From contig CAIXVE010000001.1 in NCBI GenBank assembly GCA_903922825.1, positions 1-42,009 of the forward strand: a stretch of 42,009 nucleotides of DNA. Direction: 5' to 3'. The translations under genes were made by a program, and so were the position numbers. Positions 16,023 to 24,683 of the stretch are shown here, piece by piece; position 1 is the stretch's first letter; each line of letters begins with the position of its first letter. The notes under the pieces are model-generated. The model ran no database searches. It was not told where the DNA came from and saw nothing but the letters and a program-made list of their open reading frames with translations. Source of the stretch: an uncultured Micrococcales bacterium. GTDB lineage: Bacteria; Actinomycetota; Actinomycetes; Actinomycetales; Microbacteriaceae.

Positions 16023-16520
16023 ATGGCTGTTCGTGAGATACGCCTCTACGGTGATCCAGTACTAAAAAGTGTTTGTGATCCAATCAAAGATTTTGATGAC
16101 CGAGCCAAAGCGCTTATTCAAGATCTACTTGACACGACTCAAGTTCCAGGTAGAGCTGGAGTAGCTGCAAATCAAATAGGTGTCGGTCTTCGCGCATTTA
16201 GTTATCACGTTGAAGGAAAACTTGGTTACCTAATAAATCCAGAGCAGCTTGAAGTTTTCGGTGAAGCAGCTTTGGTTGAAGAGGGCTGTCTTTCTGTTCC
16301 AGGTTTATGGCACGAGACTCTTCGTTACCCTAAAGCCTCGCTCTCTGGATATCTGCTCGATGGTGAATACACCACAATTTCTGGAGAGGGATTGCTCGCA
16401 CAGGCTCTGCAACACGAGTTCGATCATCTAAATGGTTTTGTTTATCTAGATAGGCTCAGCGCTGAGGAGCGCAAAAAAGCTATGGCAATACTTAGAGAAA
16501 CTGATTGGTTTCTTCGTTAG
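16023..16520 (+). CDS. def: Peptide deformylase
   Basis: Metallo-hydrolase removing the formyl group from nascent protein N-termini. All three family motifs are present in the 165 aa: GVAANQIGVG (46-55), EEGCLSVPG with metal ligand Cys89, and QHEFDHLNG with His131, Glu132 and His135. The ATG is 3 bases after the upstream ATPase gene, so the two are co-transcribed. The stop TAG overlaps the stop of the opposing acyl-CoA ligase gene within the four bases TTAG. Confidence 0.96.
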   Translation: MAVREIRLYGDPVLKSVCDPIKDFDDRAKALIQDLLDTTQVPGRAGVAANQIGVGLRAFSYHVEGKLGYLINPEQLEVFGEAALVEEGCLSVPGLWHETLRYPKASLSGYLLDGEYTTISGEGLLAQALQHEFDHLNGFVYLDRLSAEERKKAMAILRETDWFLR

Positions 16521-18355
16521 ATTTTGTAATCACCTATGTTGTGACAGGTGGATTTAGCGCTATCTGCATAAATGTCTTCGACTAGATGTGCATAGTCGTC
16601 ATTTACTGCTCCGCGCTTGATCTTTAGTGAAGGAGTGAGATGGCCACTCTTCTCGGTGAGGTCTTCAGGCAAGATGGCAAATTTCCTAATTGACTCAGCT
16701 TGCGAGAAGTGCTTGTTCACCTCTTCAATAGCCCGTGACACTTCAGTTAAAACAGCAGTGTTTGTTCTAGCCTGGTCAAGTGAAAGCTTTTCTTTGATGC
16801 CGTTATTCTCCAGCCACATCGGGAGCATTTCTTCATCCAACGATAGCAAAACTGAAACGAACGGCTTAGCATCACCAATAACCACTGCTTGACTGATTAG
16901 GGGATTGGCTCGAAGTGGATCTTCCAAAAGCGCTGGCGCAACATTCTTTCCCCCAGCGGTGATAATCAATTCCTTTTTGCGACCTGTGATGGCCAAGAAA
17001 CCATCCTCGTCTAGAACGCCGATGTCACCAGTCTTAAACCATTCGCCGTCAAAGGTTGACTTAGTTGCGTCTGCGTTCTGCCAATAACTCTTGAGGATGT
17101 TTGAACCTTTGAGCAAGATTTCACCATCTTCGGCAATTCGAACGGCACAGCCTGGAAGTGGGAAACCGACTTTACCAATCTTTAGGTTTCCTGGTCTACC
17201 GATGGTTACCGGTGCGGTGCTCTCAGTTAGACCGTAACCTTCTAGAACTATAAGTCCGATTGCACGATAGAAATGTCCAAGCCTAGTTCCAAGTGGACCA
17301 CCACCGCTGATGGCGTATTTGACTCTTCCACCCATGGCTGCTCGGAGCTTCTTATAAACAAGAACATCAAAAAGTTTGTGTTTGATATTCAGAATTAGTG
17401 ATGGACCTTTAGGAGTGTCCAGCGCTTCAGACCAAGCGATAGCTGTTTCTGCTGCCTTACGGAAAATGTTTCCTTTGCCACCAGATTCAGCGCGCTGTTC
17501 AGCCGAGTTATATACCTTTTCAAAAACTCTTGGAACAGCAAGGAGGAACGTTGGATGAAAACTCTGCATCGCAGGAGCAACATTTTTAGCATCAGGCTGA
17601 TGCCCAACCTGAACTCCAGCAGCAGCACATAGAACTGATACAAATCGAGCAAAGACGTGAGCCATAGGTAGGAACAAAACGGTTGAACCACCAGGGCAAA
17701 CAACTTCAGGCAGCACAGCCTGAGCATTTTCACATAGATCCACGAAGCCTCTATGAAGAAGTTCACAACCCTTAGGTCTACCAGTAGTTCCTGATGTATA
17801 AATAATCGTCGCTAGTGAATCAAGCCCGGCAGATTTTCTTCTTGCCTCAAGGATTTCATCAGAAATGCTTGTTCCGCGGTCAACTAGATCAGATAAATCT
17901 GAACCTTCGATAATCCAAACGTTTTTCACTGCAGGAAGCGAACCTTCAATGAACTTGAATGATTCGGCCATTGCTTTGTTTTCAAGAATTACTGCAATTG
18001 AACCCGAATCACTTAGATTCCATTCCATTTGGCTTGGAGCTGAACTTTCATAGATTGGAACAGAACATGCTCCGGCAAACCAAAGAGCAAAATCACAAAG
18101 AGCCCACTCGTATCTGGTGTGACTCATGATTCCAACGCGTTGACCAGGTTCAATGCCTGAAGCAATAAAACCTTTAGCTAGCGCCTTAACTTCAGCAAGA
18201 TAGTCTCCTGCGAGAACGTCTTCCCAAACACCTGGAGAGGTTTGTTTTGACATTAGAGGAAGTTGAGGGTTCACAGCTACGCGGTTTATCAGTAGATCTG
18301 TGATGTTGTAGTGGTCGGGGGAGTTGACCATGCTTGGGACTTCAAAAACCTGCAA
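16517..18355 (-). CDS. Long-chain fatty-acid-CoA ligase (FadD15-like)
   Basis: AMP-forming acyl-CoA synthetase that activates fatty acids for lipid synthesis or degradation. The signature ATP/AMP motif IIYTSGTTGRPKGCELL is clear, as are the YGLTESTAPVT motif, the GEWFKTGDIGVLDEDGFL hinge region and the GRKKELIITAGGKN motif near the C-terminus. The reading frame is open further upstream, so the start is uncertain. I prefer the TTG at 18355, preceded by AAAGGTGG, because it puts the FEVPSMV stretch at the N-terminus as in actinobacterial FadD15 proteins (612 aa); ATG 18331 is the next choice. It is convergent with def and divergent from the glucokinase. Rv2187 (fadD15) occupies the comparable place in Mycobacterium. 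Confidence 0.9.
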   Translation of the reverse strand: MQVFEVPSMVNSPDHYNITDLLINRVAVNPQLPLMSKQTSPGVWEDVLAGDYLAEVKALAKGFIASGIEPGQRVGIMSHTRYEWALCDFALWFAGACSVPIYESSAPSQMEWNLSDSGSIAVILENKAMAESFKFIEGSLPAVKNVWIIEGSDLSDLVDRGTSISDEILEARRKSAGLDSLATIIYTSGTTGRPKGCELLHRGFVDLCENAQAVLPEVVCPGGSTVLFLPMAHVFARFVSVLCAAAGVQVGHQPDAKNVAPAMQSFHPTFLLAVPRVFEKVYNSAEQRAESGGKGNIFRKAAETAIAWSEALDTPKGPSLILNIKHKLFDVLVYKKLRAAMGGRVKYAISGGGPLGTRLGHFYRAIGLIVLEGYGLTESTAPVTIGRPGNLKIGKVGFPLPGCAVRIAEDGEILLKGSNILKSYWQNADATKSTFDGEWFKTGDIGVLDEDGFLAITGRKKELIITAGGKNVAPALLEDPLRANPLISQAVVIGDAKPFVSVLLSLDEEMLPMWLENNGIKEKLSLDQARTNTAVLTEVSRAIEEVNKHFSQAESIRKFAILPEDLTEKSGHLTPSLKIKRGAVNDDYAHLVEDIYADSAKSTCHNIGDYKI

Positions 18356-18458
18356 AACTGCCACCACCTTTGACTGGAAATCAAACTTTCCCCTTACTCT
18401 ACCCAAGGTTTAGGCCAATTTCTGCAATAAAGCACTTTCCTTATAGGTGGCTACGGGC

Positions 18459-18464
18459 TATAAA
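18459..18464 (+). promoter_or_regulatory. Candidate -10 box of the glucokinase operon
   Basis: TATAAA followed by CT lies 33 bases before the glk ATG in the divergent fadD-glk spacer. The hexamer is close to consensus, but no good -35 is seen at the expected distance, so this is tentative. Confidence 0.35.
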
Positions 18465-18496
18465 CTTACAAAGTTAGTCAAAACAAGGAAAGCTGC

Positions 18497-19447
18497 ATGC
18501 TGAGTATAGGAATCGACATTGGTGGCACCAAAATCGCCGGCTGTTTACTAGGCAGCGACGATCAGGTGATTCGCGAGGAGCGGGTAGCCTCTCCTGCTCA
18601 GGATTCAGATGCGTTGCTTGAGGCTATTGTTGGCATGATTCAAAGGCTCAAAGGGGATGAGACTGTTGACTCCATAGGAGTTGCTGCCGCTGGTTTTATC
18701 GATGCCGAAGGTGCCTCGGTAAGGTATTCACCTAATCTGTCTTGGCGCAATGAACCGCTAAAAGAGAAGATTGAAAAGCTGGTTAGCGGAACAGTTTTTA
18801 TCGAAAATGACGCTAACGCTGCTGGTTGGGCTGAATACCGTTTCGGTGCTGGTCGTGGCTATAAAACAATGGTTATGGTGACCGTTGGAACCGGTGTCGG
18901 TGGCGCCATCGTTACCAATGGGAACCTTTTGCGTGGTGGGTTTGGCATTGGTGCTGAATTAGGTCATATGCGTTTTATCCCAGATGGAAAGGCTTGTGGT
19001 TGTGGTCAGAAGGGTTGTTTAGAACAGTATGGTTCTGGAACAGCACTTTTAAACATGGCCAAAGAGCTTATTGCTTCTGGCAAGGCAGAAGGTTCAAAGC
19101 TTCTTAGTCTTGCTGGTTCAGCAGAAGCTCTAACTGGAGCCATGGTGTATCAAGCCATCCTTGATGGCGACGCAGGCGCACTTAACCTTCTAAACCAGCT
19201 TGGTGAAAACCTTGGAACTGCAATTGCCTCGATGGTGGCTCTAATTGATCCCGAAATTGTGGTTATTGGTGGAGGAGTAAGTGTCTTAGGCGAGATGCTG
19301 CTTTCGCCTATACGTCAGGCATACCTGGAGCATCTTCCAGCAAGAGGCTTCAGACCTGAAATCAAACTTGTTACCGCTGAGTTGGTCAACGAAGCAGGTG
19401 CCATTGGCGCTGCCGACCTTGCTCGTCTCGGTTCTCAGTCAAGATAA
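18497..19447 (+). CDS. glk: ROK-family glucokinase
   Basis: Sugar kinase phosphorylating glucose to glucose-6-phosphate, probably with ATP (polyphosphate-dependent relatives exist). It is 316 aa. The phosphate-binding GIDIGGTKIAG motif is at residues 5-15, ENDANAAGWAE holds the catalytic aspartate, and the ROK zinc signature HMRF followed by CGCGQKGCLEQYGSG is intact, as is a second glycine-rich loop VVIGGGVSVLGE. AAGGAAAG precedes the ATG. It begins a three-gene plus-strand run with plsC and aroG, a glycolytic entry step beside lipid and aromatic synthesis. Confidence 0.9.
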   Translation: MLSIGIDIGGTKIAGCLLGSDDQVIREERVASPAQDSDALLEAIVGMIQRLKGDETVDSIGVAAAGFIDAEGASVRYSPNLSWRNEPLKEKIEKLVSGTVFIENDANAAGWAEYRFGAGRGYKTMVMVTVGTGVGGAIVTNGNLLRGGFGIGAELGHMRFIPDGKACGCGQKGCLEQYGSGTALLNMAKELIASGKAEGSKLLSLAGSAEALTGAMVYQAILDGDAGALNLLNQLGENLGTAIASMVALIDPEIVVIGGGVSVLGEMLLSPIRQAYLEHLPARGFRPEIKLVTAELVNEAGAIGAADLARLGSQSR

Positions 19448-19480
19448 ACTTGAAATTCAACTGAGAAGAGGAGGTGCACC

Positions 19481-20170
19481 ATGTGGTATTTTCTGTTGAA
19501 AAACATTGTCTTAGGACCTTTGCTCAAGGTGCTTTTCCGTCCTTGGATCAGAGGAGTTGAAAACGTTCCTTCTGAAGGTGCTGTGATCTTGGCAAGCAAC
19601 CATCTATCTTTCTCAGATTCAATATTTTTGCCGCTGATGCTAAGACGCCCAGTTGTGTTTTTAGCTAAAAGTGAATACTTCACCGGTAAAGGTATAAAAG
19701 GAACTCTGAACCGTTGGTTCTTTAAAGGAACTGGCCAGTTACCTATCGATAGAAGCGGCGGCAAAGCTTCTGAAGCTGCCTTAAATACTGGACTTCAAGT
19801 TCTAAGCCAAGGGCAAGTACTGGGAATTTACCCTGAGGGCACACGATCACCTGATGGAAGATTGTTTAGAGGTAGAACTGGCATCGCTCGAATGGTGCTT
19901 GAAGCTAAGGTTCCAGTTTTACCTGTTGCAATGATCGACACAGAGAAAGTGCAGCCTATAGGTAAGCGACTTCCTCGAATTAGACGTATCGGTGTGGTTG
20001 TTGGCGCACCTTTGGATTTCTCTAGGTTCTCTGGAATGGAAGGTGACCGCTTGGTGCTTAGAGCAGTCACTGATGAGATTATCTATGAGCTGATGAAACT
20101 AAGTGGCCAAGAATATATCGACGTCTATGCCTCAACTCTCAAAAAGCCAGCAACACCTAAGAAAGCATAA
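19481..20170 (+). CDS. plsC: 1-acyl-sn-glycerol-3-phosphate acyltransferase family protein
   Basis: Membrane-associated acyltransferase of the PlsC family (lysophosphatidate to phosphatidate or a related acyl transfer). The NHxxxxD catalytic motif is NHLSFSD (residues 40-46), and the acceptor motif is YPEGTRSPDG with Glu119 and Arg122. The 229 aa length is standard. A strong GAGGAGG ribosome site precedes the ATG. Rv2182c holds the equivalent place near aroG in Mycobacterium, which supports orthology; the exact lipid substrate is not evident. Confidence 0.88.
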   Translation: MWYFLLKNIVLGPLLKVLFRPWIRGVENVPSEGAVILASNHLSFSDSIFLPLMLRRPVVFLAKSEYFTGKGIKGTLNRWFFKGTGQLPIDRSGGKASEAALNTGLQVLSQGQVLGIYPEGTRSPDGRLFRGRTGIARMVLEAKVPVLPVAMIDTEKVQPIGKRLPRIRRIGVVVGAPLDFSRFSGMEGDRLVLRAVTDEIIYELMKLSGQEYIDVYASTLKKPATPKKA

Positions 20171-20173
20171 AAA

Positions 20174-21541
20174 TTGTCATCCAACGAACCAGTAGTAAAA
20201 GCAGACCCTAAAGTTTTATCTGGTCTTGATCACTATCTGACTCTGCCTGCTGCTCAGCAACCAACCTGGCCTGATGCCGAAGCCGTAAAGGCTGTTCGGG
20301 AGACTCTGGCTAAATATCCACCACTAGTTTTTGCCGGTGAAGTAGATATTTTGAAAGGGCGTTTAGCTGAAGCTGCTTCTGGTAAAGCATTTTTGCTTCA
20401 AGGTGGCGATTGTGCTGAAACTTTTGTTGATGCAACCGCGGATCGAATTAGAGCAAGAGTCAAAACTCTTTTGCAAATGGCTGTTGTTCTTACCTATGGA
20501 GCATCAATGCCAGTTATCAAAATGGGGCGCATGGCTGGGCAGTTTGCTAAACCAAGATCTTCTGACACCGAAACTAGAGAGGGCCTAACTCTTCCTGCAT
20601 ACCGTGGGGATGCCGTTAACGGATATGACTTTACTGAAGAGTCGAGAATTCCTAACCCAAACAGATTGCTTCAGGCCTATAACACTTCTGCTTCAACTTT
20701 GAATTTGATTCGTGCATTCACCATGGGTGGTTTTGCGGATCTTCGTTCGGTTCACGAGTGGAATAAAGGATTCACAGATAACCCAGCTAACTCACGCTAT
20801 GAAGTGATGGCAAGAGATATCGACAGAGCAATCAAATTCATGGCTGCTTGTGGAGCGGACTTTAATGAACTTAGGACAACAGAGTTCTACACTTCTCACG
20901 AAGGTTTACTGTTTGATTACGAGAGGTCAATGACTCGTATCGATTCCAGAACGGGAACTCCTTACGATACCTCTGGTCACTTTATTTGGATTGGCGAGCG
21001 AACCAGACAACTCGATGGTGCCCACGTTGATTTTCTTTCAAGAGTTAGAAACCCTATCGGCGTAAAACTTGGACCTTCAACCAGCGTTGATGATTTGATG
21101 GCGCTAGTCGAGAAATTAGATCCAGAGCGTGAACCCGGTCGACTAACTTTCATCACGCGTATGGGTGCATCACAAATACGTGATGCACTTCCAAAGCTGG
21201 TTGAAGCAGTTAAGAAATCTGATGCTCAGCCACTTTGGATAACTGACCCTATGCACGGTAATGGAATTACCACCAAGAATGGCTACAAGTCACGTCGTTT
21301 TGATGATGTCATGGATGAGGTTCGAGGCTTCTTCGAAGTCCACCGCGAGCTTGGAACTTTCCCTGGTGGAGTTCACGTCGAATTGACTGGTGATGATGTT
21401 GCTGAGTGCCTTGGTGGTTCTGAGCACATTGATGAGAAGACTTTAGAATCACGCTACGAAAGTTTGTGTGATCCGAGATTGAATCATTCACAATCACTTG
21501 AATTGGCATTCTTAGTCGCTGAAGAACTAGCAGTTAGATAA
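20174..21541 (+). CDS. aroG: Class II DAHP synthase
   Basis: 3-deoxy-7-phosphoheptulonate synthase, joining phosphoenolpyruvate and erythrose-4-phosphate in the first shikimate step. It is the plant/actinobacterial class II type, 455 aa: LLQGGDCAETF near residue 75, MGRMAGQFAKPRS near 120, and HVELTGDDVAECLGG near the C-terminus. The start is a TTG 3 bases after plsC with only a weak A/G-rich ribosome site. With aroH and tyrA elsewhere in the window this covers the first and last parts of tyrosine synthesis. In Mycobacterium the homologue is allosterically controlled and activates a partner chorismate mutase of AroQ type; that interface is not expected for the AroH enzyme here. Confidence 0.94.
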   Translation: MSSNEPVVKADPKVLSGLDHYLTLPAAQQPTWPDAEAVKAVRETLAKYPPLVFAGEVDILKGRLAEAASGKAFLLQGGDCAETFVDATADRIRARVKTLLQMAVVLTYGASMPVIKMGRMAGQFAKPRSSDTETREGLTLPAYRGDAVNGYDFTEESRIPNPNRLLQAYNTSASTLNLIRAFTMGGFADLRSVHEWNKGFTDNPANSRYEVMARDIDRAIKFMAACGADFNELRTTEFYTSHEGLLFDYERSMTRIDSRTGTPYDTSGHFIWIGERTRQLDGAHVDFLSRVRNPIGVKLGPSTSVDDLMALVEKLDPEREPGRLTFITRMGASQIRDALPKLVEAVKKSDAQPLWITDPMHGNGITTKNGYKSRRFDDVMDEVRGFFEVHRELGTFPGGVHVELTGDDVAECLGGSEHIDEKTLESRYESLCDPRLNHSQSLELAFLVAEELAVR

Positions 21542-21542
21542 C

Positions 21543-23348
21543 TTATCTAGCGCGAATTATCACAGTGTCTCCGACGTGCAGTGTTGTGCCCTGCAGTTCG
21601 GATGCCCCTGTGATTCGTTTGATTCCATAGTCTTTGACTAACCACTTGGTATCGATAACAACTTTCAACCCAAGTGATTCAAGTAAAGACTTGCCGGCAA
21701 GTATTGTTTCACCTTTTACTTTAGGCATCACGACTGTGTTAGGACCAAGGCTCACGTTTAGCACCAGTGTTGATCCTTTACCAACTTCTTGCTCATCTGG
21801 TGAAACTGAAATTATTTCGCCTTTGGCAAAACTGTTTGAATATTTATAGTTCACTTTCCGAACGGATAGCCCAGCTGCTTGTAAAGCTGCTTTAGCAACA
21901 TTTAGCTGCAATCCTTGAACAACGGGGATTGATCCTAGTGAAACTTTTATATCCACTCCTGAACTAACTGGAAGTTTTGTTCCATCCATTCCAGTGAATG
22001 AATACACTGTTCCAATTGGATGGTCGGCACTGAACCACTGAGTTACTTTTCCAACTGAAAGCCTTGCACCAATTATCTGAGCGGTCGCTGTGACTAAGTC
22101 CAATCCTTTTATATTTGGAACTGCAACAGTCTCTTTTCCTTTTGAGATCAAGATGGTTATTTGAGCATTGTGTGGGACAAGGATGCCAGCGGCAGGCTCA
22201 GTTCCTATCACTATTCCTTCCGGATAATCAGCACTGAATATGCTTCTAACTAGAACGTTGGTGGTCACACTCGCCAGTTGCTTTGTAGCTTGGGCTTGGC
22301 TCTTGTCGCTAGTTGCAGGAATGGCTACAAGAGCGCCAGGACCTGAGCCAAACCACCAGCCACCAAAAGAACCAAGGCCAACTGCAAGCACGCTGGCTAC
22401 CAGCCAACGCAAACCTAAATACTTTGAGCCATGCTTGCCAAACAAGTTCACCTCAGGTTCAGGCTCACCTATAACTTCAGTGAAATTAGTGTTCTCTGGC
22501 ATCACAAGGGTTTGAGCGAGATCAGTTTTAGTTTGAGGAAGGCTTGCAAGCGAGGAAAGAACTTCACTTGCATTCTTCGGACGATTTAGGGGATTAGGTT
22601 GTGTGCAATCAAGCATCAAAGAATTCAAGTTTGGGTTTGCTGAAGGATTCACTGTTAGTGCGGATGGAACCCTTTCAGAGGTGTGTTTGAATGCAATCTG
22701 CATTGCATCCTCACCCTCATAAGGTTGATTGCCTGTAAGCATCTCAAAGAGCATGATGCCAAAACTATAGATATCGCTGGCGGCTTCAGTTTTACCTCTA
22801 CGAATAACTTCTGGAGCTAGATAGGCAACTGTGCCAACTAATGAACCAGTGTCAGTATCGGCAGTTAATTCTCTAGCTAAACCGAAGTCGGTTACTTTGA
22901 TTCGGCCATCATCAGCAAGTAGAACATTCTCTGGCTTTAGATCTCGATGAACTATTCCTGATTCGTGAGCTTGTTCTAAAGCGGAGAGAATTGCTTTGCT
23001 AACCTGAGTGATCTGTTCTGTAGACAGTTTTCCAAAATCATTGAGCGCTTGTCTTAGGGTAATTCCTTTTACTAGTTCTAAAACAATGAAAGCCCTGCCA
23101 TTGTCATCACCCTGGTCATAGATGTTCACTAAATTTGAGTGATTAACTTTGGCAAGCATGCGGGCTTCACGGAAGAATTTATCTCTAAAAACCGGGTCTT
23201 CAGCTAAGTGTGGATGAATGACTTTAACTGCGACTAAGCGCTCGAGTTTTTGATCTTTAGCTTCATACACGGTCGCCATGCCACCACGAGCAATCATTGC
23301 AGTCAGCTGGTAGCGATTAGCCAGCACAGAACCAACCAAATTACTCAT
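21543..23348 (-). CDS. PASTA-domain Ser/Thr protein kinase (PknB/PknL type)
   Basis: Transmembrane receptor kinase, 601 aa. The cytoplasmic Hanks kinase domain covers about 12-270, with glycine loop IARGGMATVYEA (19-30), Lys42, catalytic HRDLKPEN (Asp136) and DFG (Asp154). A juxtamembrane linker containing AQTLVMPENTNFTEV follows, then one membrane helix at about 311-333, and four extracellular PASTA repeats from about 355 to the end. PASTA domains typically bind muropeptides or lipid II. The ATG lies 8 bases inside the end of the LysM gene, so both are one minus-strand operon. Position beside aroG and an Rv2175c-like gene matches PknL (Rv2176), though PknL itself has no PASTA repeats in Mycobacterium, so the domain layout is PknB-like. 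Confidence 0.93.
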   Translation of the reverse strand: MSNLVGSVLANRYQLTAMIARGGMATVYEAKDQKLERLVAVKVIHPHLAEDPVFRDKFFREARMLAKVNHSNLVNIYDQGDDNGRAFIVLELVKGITLRQALNDFGKLSTEQITQVSKAILSALEQAHESGIVHRDLKPENVLLADDGRIKVTDFGLARELTADTDTGSLVGTVAYLAPEVIRRGKTEAASDIYSFGIMLFEMLTGNQPYEGEDAMQIAFKHTSERVPSALTVNPSANPNLNSLMLDCTQPNPLNRPKNASEVLSSLASLPQTKTDLAQTLVMPENTNFTEVIGEPEPEVNLFGKHGSKYLGLRWLVASVLAVGLGSFGGWWFGSGPGALVAIPATSDKSQAQATKQLASVTTNVLVRSIFSADYPEGIVIGTEPAAGILVPHNAQITILISKGKETVAVPNIKGLDLVTATAQIIGARLSVGKVTQWFSADHPIGTVYSFTGMDGTKLPVSSGVDIKVSLGSIPVVQGLQLNVAKAALQAAGLSVRKVNYKYSNSFAKGEIISVSPDEQEVGKGSTLVLNVSLGPNTVVMPKVKGETILAGKSLLESLGLKVVIDTKWLVKDYGIKRITGASELQGTTLHVGDTVIIRAR

Positions 23349-24252
23349 TATTCGACTCTATCGAATGCAACCAAAACCAAGCCGAAGGCTCCCAAAGAGC
23401 CGAGCCTTCAGCCAAATCACTTAAGCCAATCTCCTTAAGAGTTTCTCTAACTGATAAAAGGTTTTTATCTTCAAGTTCAGAAAGTTTGACTAGTAGACCC
23501 TCAGTTAGATGTTTGCTTCCAAGCTCTGCCTGTAAACCACTTCTTTGCATTTCTAAACAGAGTGCAACTACCAATCCAAAATCGGATAACCAAAGTTTCT
23601 TTCCAACCGAAACCAATTCAGAAGCTATGTCAAAAGAACTTTTACTCAATTGAACCAAGCTAGGGCAGTTATACGGGGTGTGGGCTATGGGAACTATCAA
23701 TTTTGACCCAGGGGAGACAACGGAATTCCAACTTAATTGGTTTGCCATAAGCAATGACTGGGTGCTGACTCCATGAAAGGCTGCAATCCGACTTAGTTGA
23801 TCTCCAGATTTCACTTTGTGATAACCGTGCACGAGACAGTGTTTAGGTGCGCGAGCGTCGCTTGAAACTTCAGGAGTATTTGCCTGGTCGGCGATAAGAC
23901 GGATCTTCATTCCAGGAAACAGAATTGAACCTGGGTGCAGGGCATTAATTTCTTGGAGCGTATTGACTCTGAGTCCATATAGGTCGGCTATCCCAACCAA
24001 GGTTTCACCTTGGTCCACAACATGTTCAATTGGGATTTCGGTAAATACTGGCAATTGATTTTGGCTAGGGATAATGAGTTTTTGACCCGGAAAGATGAAA
24101 CTGGTTGAGTTTAGGTTGTTGGCAGCCAAAAGTTCTGACAGAGTCAAGCCATATTTGTTAGCTATTTCGGCGAGATTCTCATTGGGGAGAAATACATGCA
24201 CCTTGGGTTGATCTGACGAGACTGGTTGGTCTTGGTCAAATCCGGGGTTCAT
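23341..24252 (-). CDS. Triple-LysM protein upstream of the PASTA kinase
   Basis: A 303 aa protein with three LysM repeats at about residues 18-62, 76-121 and 143-188; each shows the hydrophobic core and the 'FPGQKLIIP'-type end. LysM modules bind N-acetylglucosamine chains of peptidoglycan. Residues about 205-240 (DIASELVSVGKKLWLSDFGL, then VVALCLEMQRSGLQ) resemble the start of a lysozyme-like lytic transglycosylase domain, but where active relatives have a glutamate in an MQES-type motif this one has MQRS (Arg237), so it would be inactive. No signal peptide or membrane helix is visible, and the ATG with AAGGA is convincing. It overlaps the kinase gene by 8 bases. Its role and location are unresolved. 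Confidence 0.75.
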   Translation of the reverse strand: MNPGFDQDQPVSSDQPKVHVFLPNENLAEIANKYGLTLSELLAANNLNSTSFIFPGQKLIIPSQNQLPVFTEIPIEHVVDQGETLVGIADLYGLRVNTLQEINALHPGSILFPGMKIRLIADQANTPEVSSDARAPKHCLVHGYHKVKSGDQLSRIAAFHGVSTQSLLMANQLSWNSVVSPGSKLIVPIAHTPYNCPSLVQLSKSSFDIASELVSVGKKLWLSDFGLVVALCLEMQRSGLQAELGSKHLTEGLLVKLSELEDKNLLSVRETLKEIGLSDLAEGSALWEPSAWFWLHSIESNNE

Positions 24253-24335
24253 TGGTCCTTATTGGTCTGCAAGAATATCGTGCCACTATGAGCCTATAGT
24301 TCGCAGGAATGGCTATGGTGTGGCAATGTTAATGT

Positions 24336-24683
24336 GTGACTGAACCTTTAGATCAAGTTTCTTCCTGGCTAACCGTTATTGAGGCGGGTGAGCTGCTTGG
24401 AATTCAACCCGGCAAAGTTCGACGCCTGATTGAAGAACACCACCTTATTGCAATCAAGCGTGATAGAGTTCAACTAATACCAGCTGAACTAATCATTGAT
24501 GGAGAACCTTTAGCATCGCTTCGAGGAACAATTGTTGTGCTTTTGGATGATGGCTTCACTTTAGGTGGAGCAATCAAATGGCTTTATACGGTTGAAGAAA
24601 GTCTGCAGACAACTCCAATACAAGCTTTGATATCAGGTCGAAAAGCAGAAGTTAGAAGATTAGCTCAAGCTCTAGCGCTCTAA
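24336..24683 (+). CDS. Rv2175c-like DNA-binding protein
   Basis: A 115 aa protein with an N-terminal winged helix-turn-helix (SSWLTVIEAGELLGIQPGKV, then RRLIEEHHLIAIKRD; about residues 8-45) and an alpha-helical C-terminal half typical of the Rv2175c family. In Mycobacterium Rv2175c is adjacent to, and a phosphorylation substrate of, the kinase PknL, and the kinase gene lies close by here too, suggesting the pair is functionally linked. It begins at GTG with no evident Shine-Dalgarno, and TATAGT at 24295-24300 could be its -10 box. The stop overlaps that of the opposing prenyl synthase gene in CTAA. Confidence 0.85.
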   Translation: MTEPLDQVSSWLTVIEAGELLGIQPGKVRRLIEEHHLIAIKRDRVQLIPAELIIDGEPLASLRGTIVVLLDDGFTLGGAIKWLYTVEESLQTTPIQALISGRKAEVRRLAQALAL

